Shown here piece after piece: positions 1-5,754 of a stretch of DNA of 7,288 bases. The translations under genes were made by a program, and so were the position numbers. Positions within the stretch are counted from its first letter, which is position 1, and each line of letters begins with the position of its first letter. The stretch lies in NCBI GenBank assembly GCA_017860725.1, contig JAGDMX010000116.1, positions 1 to 7,288 on the forward strand. Reading direction: 5' to 3'. The notes under the pieces are model-generated. The model made no database searches and was not told the DNA's origin. It saw only the letters and a list, made by a program, of their open reading frames with translations. The DNA is from Chloroflexota bacterium. GTDB taxonomy: Bacteria; Chloroflexota; Anaerolineae; Anaerolineales; UBA4823.

Positions 1-16
1 ATAAAGGTGTGGAATA

Positions 17-1342
17 TCAGGGGGCGTTTTCATCTGAAATCACAAGGGGCAGCCAGGTATTTATCACGGGGCGAGGCACGCTTAGGTCGATGTAGTTGTG
101 CAGGTAGTACTTGGTCACACTATCGCTGGCCAGCACGACCAGCCCGGTTGCATCGTTTAAATTTTGCTTGGTCGAGGTGGGGTTGTTGGTGGCTAAATCC
201 AGCGAGCTGCTGATGAATGGATCGCCCAGACCGGAGACAAACTGGATGTTATCGAGATCTGCCGACTTGTAGTAGATCACGCCGCTCAGTTCTGCAAACA
301 TATAAATGCGGTTATGCTCTTCATCCAACAGCACCATAGGTTTAGAAAGGCCATCCCTCACACGGCTGAAAACGTAATCAGACCAACTCCCATTAAGGTC
401 TCGCACCAGGAGCATACCCGCTGGTGCATTGGGCTGCGCCAGAGAGGTTTTGATCGCAGCAAAGACGCGGCCTGAGTTGTCTACCGTAATGGCTTTCAAA
501 TTGATATGATCGTCCGCACAGCTTTCATTGCAGACCGGGCCGGGAATGGCCGTCTCCTCAGCTTGCCAGGCATTGTAATCATCGCTATCGATATGGATGG
601 CAAAGTGCATCTTATCATCTGACTGATTGCTCCACATAACACCAATTTTGTCACCCTGGAAAGCGATGATTGCCGATATATCATCCGCGCGCAGATTGAC
701 TGCGTCTGCAAAGGGTAGAGCATACGGTAATCCCCAGTCCAGATCACTGCTTTGGCTGTGATTCACCATTACCATGTTGCCCTCCACATAGCTAATCCAA
801 ACCGTGCCGGTTGAATCCTTTGCTACGGTCAGAGTCTCAGACACACTTTGAGCAACGATGACGGGAAATCCAGCATCGAGGCTGTAGGTTTTAGCAATTG
901 GATCATAACTGTAGCGATAGAGCCGGCTCCACTGCATGGGGTCTGGGCTGGGCGCGCCGGGCTGGGCAAAAATGTGCGATGCCACGTAAAGCTTTTGACC
1001 GGCACTATCCCAAAGCGTGTCGGCTTTGGATGTACCCCGGTCATCGAGGATTACCCCTGTGTTCACCCAGGTATGGCTGAGTAAATCCAGGCGATAGATC
1101 ATATATTCCGAGGAGTCATCGTTACGTAGACTGCCCCACCAGGAGCCGTCATTCCACCATAATTTACTTTCCGGCTTTTCACCGGTTGGTCTAAAATTAC
1201 CCGGGCTGCCAAAAGAGAAATCACGATAACCGACCTCAACACTCTCCGCCCAGGCTGTCGATATTCCGAGAATGGATACGATTCCTACCAACCAAAGCCC
1301 CACCAGAAGAATGGGGAGAGCAACAGGCAAACGGCGCTTCAT
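17..1342 (-). CDS. Exported protein of unknown function, probably a beta-propeller-like extracellular domain
   Basis: I do not recognise a named family. From the ATG at 1342 the product has 441 residues. It opens with a typical signal peptide: basic MKRR, a hydrophobic stretch at about residues 6-29, and an A-W-A cleavage site near residue 32. The frame continues 15 codons upstream to a TTG at 1387, but that would put a charged, Tyr/Lys-rich stretch before the signal, so the ATG is preferred; neither start has a strong ribosome site. The mature part has repeated short beta-type segments followed by Asp/Asn/Gly turns (for example DSTGTVWISY, DNSGRVFAAI, DEEHNRIYMF), many Trp and Tyr, and no membrane segment. 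This resembles sialidase-like or other propeller repeats, but I cannot identify catalytic residues. The only cysteines in the mature part are C271 and C275. The end reads VINTWLPLVISDENAP. The gene stands alone and diverges from fabF. Export is well supported; the fold is inference and the function is unknown. Confidence 0.85.
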   Translation of the reverse strand: MKRRLPVALPILLVGLWLVGIVSILGISTAWAESVEVGYRDFSFGSPGNFRPTGEKPESKLWWNDGSWWGSLRNDDSSEYMIYRLDLLSHTWVNTGVILDDRGTSKADTLWDSAGQKLYVASHIFAQPGAPSPDPMQWSRLYRYSYDPIAKTYSLDAGFPVIVAQSVSETLTVAKDSTGTVWISYVEGNMVMVNHSQSSDLDWGLPYALPFADAVNLRADDISAIIAFQGDKIGVMWSNQSDDKMHFAIHIDSDDYNAWQAEETAIPGPVCNESCADDHINLKAITVDNSGRVFAAIKTSLAQPNAPAGMLLVRDLNGSWSDYVFSRVRDGLSKPMVLLDEEHNRIYMFAELSGVIYYKSADLDNIQFVSGLGDPFISSSLDLATNNPTSTKQNLNDATGLVVLASDSVTKYYLHNYIDLSVPRPVINTWLPLVISDENAP

Positions 1343-1368
1343 GACCAGAGCATACCATTTTTTATCGT

Positions 1369-1399
1369 ATTTGTACACAATCCTCAAATCGATACAAAT
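1369..1399. repeat. Inverted repeat in the divergent intergenic region, possible operator
   Basis: ATTTGTA at 1369-1375 is matched exactly by its complement TACAAAT at 1393-1399, with arm centres 24 bp apart. The repeat lies between the exported-protein gene and fabF, 27 bases upstream of the first gene's ATG and about 29 bases before the fabF -10 box. Such spacing can suit a dimeric regulator, but 7-bp AT-rich arms can also arise by chance. Its role is a guess. Confidence 0.25.
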
Positions 1400-1427
1400 T
1401 GCATGATCCGTTAAATCGGAAGAAGGA

Positions 1428-1433
1428 TATAAT
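1428..1433 (+). promoter_or_regulatory. Candidate -10 box for fabF
   Basis: A perfect TATAAT stands 35 bases before the fabF ATG, which would give a leader of about 29 bases. No good -35 hexamer sits at 16-18 bp; the 17-bp position reads GATCCG. There is also no upstream TG of an extended -10. The call therefore rests on the -10 match and its position alone. Confidence 0.45.
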
Positions 1434-1468
1434 TAATTTCCCAACGCATAACAAACACTGGAACAAAC

Positions 1469-2716
1469 ATGAACTACACAAATAAGCGAGTCGTCATCAC
1501 AGGGATTGGAGTTATCTCCCCAGTTGGGCTTGATGTCGCCAGCATGTGGCAAAATCTCATTTGCGGCGTGTCTGGGATCGGCCCGATCACCGCTTTCGAT
1601 ACGACCAACTATGAGGCGCGTATCGCCGGCGAAGCGCGCGGTTTTGACCCTTTGAACTATATGTCCGCCCGGGAAGCGCGCCGGATGGACCGCTTCGCCC
1701 AGTATGCAATTGCGTGCCTGGGACAGGCGTTAGCACAGTCTGGGCTGGAAGTCAACGAACATAACGCTTTCCAGGTGGGAGTGAATATCGGCTCGGCAGT
1801 GGGTGGTATCCTCTCCTACCATCATGAGTTTCACGTGCTGGAAGAGAAAGGGCCGCGGCGCATCAATCCCTTCCTGCCGACGATGATCGTGATCGACTCA
1901 GCGGCGGTGCAGGCCGCTTTGCGCACCGGGGCGCGCGGCCCAAATTTTGGCGTCGCCTCTGCCTGCGCTACCGGGGCCGACTCAATCGGATTGGCGTATG
2001 AAACGATCCGCATTGGCCGCGCCCAGGCAATGATATGCGGGGGGGCCGATGCGACCATAGCGCCGATCAGTATAGCCGCTTATGACCGCGTGGGGGCATT
2101 ATCGCACCGCAACGACGAGCCAGCCAAGGCCTGCCGCCCGTTTGATGTAGAGCGGGATGGATTCGTACCCGGCGATGGCGGTGCGGTGCTGATCCTGGAG
2201 GAGCTGGGATTCGCCTTGCATCATGGCGCCGAACCTCTGGCGGAAGTGGTCGGCTATGCCTCCAATTCCGACGCGATTAACATAGTCGCTCCAGATAAAG
2301 AGGGTGAAGGCGCGGCGGCCTGCATGCAGTCGGCGATGGACTCGGCCGGATTAGGTTTGGAGCAGATTCACTATATCAATGCCCACGGCACCAGTACGCG
2401 CCTGGGTGATGTGGCTGAGACCGTGGCTATCAAGCAGGTTTTTGGCGAGCATGCTTACCAGGTACCGGTCAGCGCAACCAAATCTATGACCGGTCATCTC
2501 ATTGGAGGCGCCGGTGCCTTGGAAGCGGTGATTTGTGTGCAGGCGCTGCGAACCGGCATACTGCCGCCAACCATCAACCTGGATACCCCAGATCCTCAGT
2601 GCGATCTGGACTATGTACCCAACCAGGCGCGCAAGACCGATCCTGAATATGTGATGAGCAACTCGTTTGGATTTGGCGGGCATAATGCCGCCTTGATATT
2701 AAAAAAGTGGCAATAA
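1469..2716 (+). CDS. fabF: Beta-ketoacyl-[acyl-carrier-protein] synthase II
   Basis: This cytoplasmic condensing enzyme of type II fatty-acid synthesis joins malonyl-ACP to a growing acyl-ACP, releasing CO2. The product has 415 residues, close to the usual FabF length, and starts with the typical RRVVITG-like beta strand (KRVVITGIGVISPVG). The thiolase-fold Cys-His-His site is complete: C166 in ASACATGAD, H306 in NAHGTST and H343 in TGHLIGGAGA, with the conserved Lys at 338. The C-terminal gate loop NSFGFGGHN is at 398-406. Its length and the Cys-His-His triad separate it from FabH, which uses Cys-His-Asn. A weak ribosome site (TGGAA, five bases of spacing) precedes the ATG, and the gene ends in tandem TAA stops. 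Two local changes stand out: GDG at 235-237 where GEG is usual, and VIDSA at 141-145 where I would expect an NMA-type sequence. No other fatty-acid gene is adjacent, so it appears monocistronic. A FabF-like synthase with another substrate range cannot be excluded. Confidence 0.95.
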   Translation: MNYTNKRVVITGIGVISPVGLDVASMWQNLICGVSGIGPITAFDTTNYEARIAGEARGFDPLNYMSAREARRMDRFAQYAIACLGQALAQSGLEVNEHNAFQVGVNIGSAVGGILSYHHEFHVLEEKGPRRINPFLPTMIVIDSAAVQAALRTGARGPNFGVASACATGADSIGLAYETIRIGRAQAMICGGADATIAPISIAAYDRVGALSHRNDEPAKACRPFDVERDGFVPGDGGAVLILEELGFALHHGAEPLAEVVGYASNSDAINIVAPDKEGEGAAACMQSAMDSAGLGLEQIHYINAHGTSTRLGDVAETVAIKQVFGEHAYQVPVSATKSMTGHLIGGAGALEAVICVQALRTGILPPTINLDTPDPQCDLDYVPNQARKTDPEYVMSNSFGFGGHNAALILKKWQ

Positions 2717-2760
2717 TAAAACATTGCAGGACTGGGCTGCACCATCCAGGCCTGCAATGT
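2710..2760 (-). terminator. Rho-independent-type terminator for recA, between convergent genes
   Basis: ACATTGCAGG at 2721-2730 pairs perfectly with CCTGCAATGT at 2751-2760. Inside, after one A-G mismatch, CTGG (2732-2735) pairs with CCAG (2746-2749), and a G-T wobble can extend that inner stem. Read on the minus strand, the hairpin starts 25 bases after the recA stop and is followed by a T-rich run (TTTTATTATT, 2720 down to 2711). This is the expected layout for recA termination. On the plus strand the hairpin starts four bases after the fabF stop but is followed by A-rich sequence with no T run, so it is a poorer intrinsic terminator for fabF. Confidence 0.75.
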
Positions 2761-2784
2761 ATAGAAAATAAATACTCCCTACGA

Positions 2785-3861
2785 TTAGACTTCTTCCTCT
2801 TCCCCGCCGGAGTCTTCGCCGCCAAAATTCAACGGCAGGTCGCCGCTCAAGGCTTGTTGGCGGATAGCCAGCTCGATCTCTTCTGCCAGGTCAGAGTTTT
2901 GCCTCAAGAATTCTTTGGCGTTCTCGCGACCCTGTCCCAGGCGAATATCGCCATAGGAATAGAACGAGCCGCGCTTGACCACGATCTCCAGACCAGAAGC
3001 CAGGTCGATTAAATCGCCCGCCTTGGAAATACCTTCGTTGTACATAATATCAAACTCGGCGGTGCGGAAAGGTGGCGCTACTTTATTCTTCACCACCCGC
3101 ACTCGGGTGCGGCTGCCGATAATCTCCGCGCCCAGCTTGATAGCCTGGATGCGGCGAACATCCAGGCGCACAGATGAGTAAAACTTGAGCGCCATTCCAC
3201 CGGGAGTGGTCTCCGGGTTGCCGAACATTACACCCAGCTTCTGGCGCAGCTGGTTGGTGAAAACTACCGCTGTATTGGTTTGCTTGATTGCACCGGAGAG
3301 TTTGCGCAGCGCCTGCGACATCAGGCGTGCCTGCATTGCCATCGGTGCATCACCCATATCGCCTTCAATCTCCGCCCGCGGCACCAGCGCAGCAACCGAG
3401 TCAATGACAACGACCATGATCGCTCCAGAACGTACCAGGGTCTCAGTGATTTCAAGCGCCTGTTCGCCGGTGTCGGGTTGGGAAATCAGCAAGCTTTCCA
3501 CATCCACACCACAACGCTCGGCATAGGATGGATCGAGAGCATGTTCCATATCAATATATGCACAGGTTCCACCCAGGCGCTGTGCCTCCGCCACAATATG
3601 CTGACAAATGGTAGTTTTACCGGAGGCCTCCGGACCGTAGATTTCTGAGATGCGGCCACGCGGCACACCACCCACCCCCAAGGCAATGTCCAGGGAGAGT
3701 GCTCCGGTTGGGATAATTTCCACGCCCAGGTGCTGAGCTTCACCAAGGCGCATGATCGAGCCTTCACCATATCGTTTGGTAATTTCACTTAATGCTTTAT
3801 CCAGGGCTACCTGGCGGGAGGTATCGATTTCACTGGAGGGGAGGGTATTTTTACGGGCCAT
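2785..3861 (-). CDS. recA: RecA recombinase
   Basis: This ATP-dependent strand-exchange protein forms filaments on single-stranded DNA, drives homologous recombination, and triggers LexA self-cleavage in the SOS response. The product has 358 residues, slightly longer than the 353 of E. coli. Visible parts: an N-terminal helix region (to about 45), Walker [10 protein letters not shown] (76-84), [10 protein letters not shown] with the catalytic Glu at 106, Walker B VVVIDS ending near D154, DNA loop L1 around 164-180, loop L2 from NQLRQK (203) through GNPETTPGG, and an acidic tail (GEEEEV). Deviations include DAPMAMQ in L1, where DSHMGLA or DSHVGLQ is usual, and Met223 after PGG, where Arg or Asn is common. 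The ATG at 3861 has GGAG nine bases upstream. The gene lies 102 bases after the ABC pair, has its own promoter, and is followed by a hairpin. No recX follows, because the next gene is convergent fabF. Confidence 0.98.
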   Translation of the reverse strand: MARKNTLPSSEIDTSRQVALDKALSEITKRYGEGSIMRLGEAQHLGVEIIPTGALSLDIALGVGGVPRGRISEIYGPEASGKTTICQHIVAEAQRLGGTCAYIDMEHALDPSYAERCGVDVESLLISQPDTGEQALEITETLVRSGAIMVVVIDSVAALVPRAEIEGDMGDAPMAMQARLMSQALRKLSGAIKQTNTAVVFTNQLRQKLGVMFGNPETTPGGMALKFYSSVRLDVRRIQAIKLGAEIIGSRTRVRVVKNKVAPPFRTAEFDIMYNEGISKAGDLIDLASGLEIVVKRGSFYSYGDIRLGQGRENAKEFLRQNSDLAEEIELAIRQQALSGDLPLNFGGEDSGGEEEEV

Positions 3862-3924
3862 AATCAGTTACTCCGGGAAGCTAGATTTGTTCGGTGATTC
3901 TACCTCTATTTGAGGGCGTTTCTA

Positions 3925-3952
3925 AGTTTAGCACAGGCGTTCTATTTGTCAA
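3925..3952 (-). promoter_or_regulatory. Sigma-70-type promoter of recA
   Basis: On the minus strand a perfect -35 TTGACA (3952-3947) is followed after 16 bases by TAAACT (3930-3925), four of six matches to TATAAT. Transcription would begin near 3918, leaving a leader of nearly 60 bases before the recA ATG. The -35 box sits only about a dozen bases beyond the stop codon of the preceding ABC gene. The whole recA control region is therefore packed into about 100 bases. Confidence 0.7.
3929..3944. promoter_or_regulatory. Candidate LexA operator (SOS box) in the recA promoter
   Basis: The plus strand reads TAGCAC-AGGC-GTTCTA. This is an imperfect 16-bp palindrome with one mismatched position. Its core, GCAC-N4-GTTC at 3931-3942, is one base off the GAAC-N4-GTTC LexA site known from Gram-positive bacteria. 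It fills most of the spacer between the recA -35 and -10 and overlaps the end of the -10, where a bound repressor would block RNA polymerase. The LexA of this organism is not in the window and its motif is unknown, so the assignment combines position, symmetry and the known biology of recA. Confidence 0.45.
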
Positions 3953-3963
3953 GGGTATTCGAA

Positions 3964-5754
3964 TTAGGATTCAAATCCAATGCGGTAAAGCTGGTAATAA
4001 ATCCCATGCTGAGCCAGCAGCTCGACATGCGTGCCCTGCTCTACCAGTCGACCATCTTGAATCACCACGATGCGGTCGGCGTTCACTACCGTCGAGAGCC
4101 GGTGGGCGATCACGAAGGAAGTGCGCCCCTTGAGCAGGTGCGTCAGCGCCCGCTGGATTACCAACTCGGTTTGAGTATCGACGCTGGAGGTAGCTTCGTC
4201 TAAGATAAGGATTCTGGGATCTGCCAGCAATGCTCTCGCGAAAGAGATAAGCTGGCGCTGCCCAACGGATAGCACCACACCGCCTTCTTCTACGGGCGAG
4301 TCATAGCTCTGGGGCAGGCGGGTGATAAAATCGTGCGCTCCTACCGCTTTTGCGGCGGCATAAACATCTTCGTCACTGGCTTCCAGGCGCCCAAAGCGGA
4401 TATTCTCCATGACACTGCCGCTGAACAAGAATGGGTCCTGCAAGACAATCCCCATCTGGCTACGCAGGCTATGCTGTGTCACCTGGCGTAGATCGTAGCC
4501 ATCGATCAATACCCGACCTGCTGTCGGATCGTGGAAGCGGCTGACCAGTTTAACCAGCGTCGATTTTCCGGCCCCGGTTTTACCTACCAGGGCGACGGTC
4601 TGGCCAGGATCGATGAGCAAGCTAATATCTTCCAGAACCAGGGTCGGATCATCCGAGTAATGGAAGGAAACATTCTCAAAAGCGACTTCCCCTTGGATGG
4701 CGGGCAGAGTCTTCGCCTGGGGATCGTCAATCACCTCCGGTGGGGTATCAAGCAGAGCAAAGATTCGCTCGCCGCCAGCCATGGTGGCTTGGAAGCTGTC
4801 ATAACGCTGGCTCAAGTCGCGAATAGGTTCAAAAAAGCGCTCGATATACAGCACAAAGGCGGTCAAAACTCCCGGGCTGATCGTGCTGGCAGCCGGCTCA
4901 CCGAGAATGATCAATCCACCCACCAGGACCACCAGGCTAACCGCCACCCCACCCAGGAAGTCGATCGCAGCCGGAAATGCAGAAGCCACCTGCGCGGCGC
5001 GCAGGTTGGTATCCAGGTTGTTTTTATTGACTGTATGGCTGAAGTAAGCATAGTTCACCGACTGGCGGGAAAATGCCTGCACTACGCGAACACCGTTGAT
5101 ATTCTCAGCCAGGACTGAGTTCACCCAACTAATGGCGGCGCGCACCTGGCGGTAGTTCTCCCGAGCGCGCCGTCGAAACAGGATCGTGATCAAGATCATA
5201 ATCGGTATCACTGTGAATGTGACTAGAGAGAGCTGCCAGTTGAGCAAGAGCATGGCGATCAGAATACCGATGACAGTGAACAGGTCACGCGCCACGGCCA
5301 ATAATGCCCAGGTGATGAACTCGCGCAGCACTCCAACATCGTTAATCACACGGGTAATCACCCGACCGACACTGTAGCGATTATAGAAACCGAGCGAGAG
5401 CTTCTGCAAATGCTCGAACAACTGCCCTCGCAGATCGTAGATAATCGACTGTCCAACCTGCGCCATGATGTTGATCCGCCAGTAGATCGAGACCCATTGC
5501 AGGGAAATCGCCCCCAGGTAGGCAGCCACCGTCCATGCCAGAGCCTGAATATTTCCAGTCTCCATGCCAGAATCGATGGCAATTTTCACCAGATAGGGAC
5601 CGACCACTGCTGCCGCCGAGTGAATCAGCATCAGCACCAATGAAATTGCCAGCTTAGCTGTGTGAGGGCTCATTAAGCTCAACAGTCGGCGAGTGACCTG
5701 GGGGTCGTAGCCCTTATGGGGTAGATCATCCTGAGCGGGCAGGGTTTGAGACAT
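3964..5754 (-). CDS. ABC exporter half-transporter, second subunit of a heterodimer (consensus Walker B, variant signature)
   Basis: A membrane-domain plus ATPase half-transporter of 596 residues from the ATG at 5754. That ATG is preferred over an in-frame GTG at 5793 because GGAAGG lies five bases upstream. About six membrane segments are visible (roughly 34-56, 70-92, 146-171, 174-193, 264-284 and 294-312). The ATPase domain follows: Walker A GKTGAGKST (391-399), Q-loop Gln439, signature LSVGQ (495-499) in place of LSGGQ, Walker B ILILDE with catalytic Glu520, D-loop SSVD, and His551 in the H-loop. The start overlaps the end of the upstream ABC gene by 29 bases, which suggests translational coupling. 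The changed signature complements the changed Walker B of the partner, as in heterodimeric exporters such as BmrCD or TM287/288. It would pump a substrate out across the cytoplasmic membrane; drug, lipid or peptide cannot be told from sequence. Confidence 0.93.
   Translation of the reverse strand: MSQTLPAQDDLPHKGYDPQVTRRLLSLMSPHTAKLAISLVLMLIHSAAAVVGPYLVKIAIDSGMETGNIQALAWTVAAYLGAISLQWVSIYWRINIMAQVGQSIIYDLRGQLFEHLQKLSLGFYNRYSVGRVITRVINDVGVLREFITWALLAVARDLFTVIGILIAMLLLNWQLSLVTFTVIPIMILITILFRRRARENYRQVRAAISWVNSVLAENINGVRVVQAFSRQSVNYAYFSHTVNKNNLDTNLRAAQVASAFPAAIDFLGGVAVSLVVLVGGLIILGEPAASTISPGVLTAFVLYIERFFEPIRDLSQRYDSFQATMAGGERIFALLDTPPEVIDDPQAKTLPAIQGEVAFENVSFHYSDDPTLVLEDISLLIDPGQTVALVGKTGAGKSTLVKLVSRFHDPTAGRVLIDGYDLRQVTQHSLRSQMGIVLQDPFLFSGSVMENIRFGRLEASDEDVYAAAKAVGAHDFITRLPQSYDSPVEEGGVVLSVGQRQLISFARALLADPRILILDEATSSVDTQTELVIQRALTHLLKGRTSFVIAHRLSTVVNADRIVVIQDGRLVEQGTHVELLAQHGIYYQLYRIGFES

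Noticed and set aside
1343..1387. TTG start at 1387 for the exported protein
   Set aside because: It adds 15 polar and charged residues ahead of a complete signal peptide that begins well at the ATG at 1342.
1343..1468. A promoter for the exported protein on the minus strand (TTGTAT-16-TACAAA)
   Set aside because: It matches only three of six and four of six consensus bases, and both hexamers fall on the AT-rich inverted repeat, so it is not distinguishable from chance.
2351..2683. A 110-codon minus-strand open frame opposite the 3' part of fabF
   Set aside because: It is antisense to conserved FabF motifs (NAHGTST, TGHLIGG) and has no independent support.
3280..3648. Plus-strand open frames of about 110-120 codons opposite recA
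   Set aside because: They are fully antisense to recA, and their composition reflects the complement of recA codons; no domain is visible.
3903..3915. CCTC-TATTT-GAGG hairpin in the recA leader
   Set aside because: The stem is only 4 bp with no T run, too weak to call an attenuator or terminator.
4258..4272. LSVGQ signature as a sign of a dead or mis-sequenced ABC gene
   Set aside because: All other motifs are intact, and the partner carries the matching Walker B change, as known for heterodimeric exporters.
4531..5118. A 195-codon open frame on the plus strand opposite the second ABC gene
   Set aside because: It lies wholly antisense to a well-supported ABC exporter, its translation is rich in Gln, Arg and His without recognisable motifs, and it has no clear ribosome site. 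It is a shadow of the real gene.
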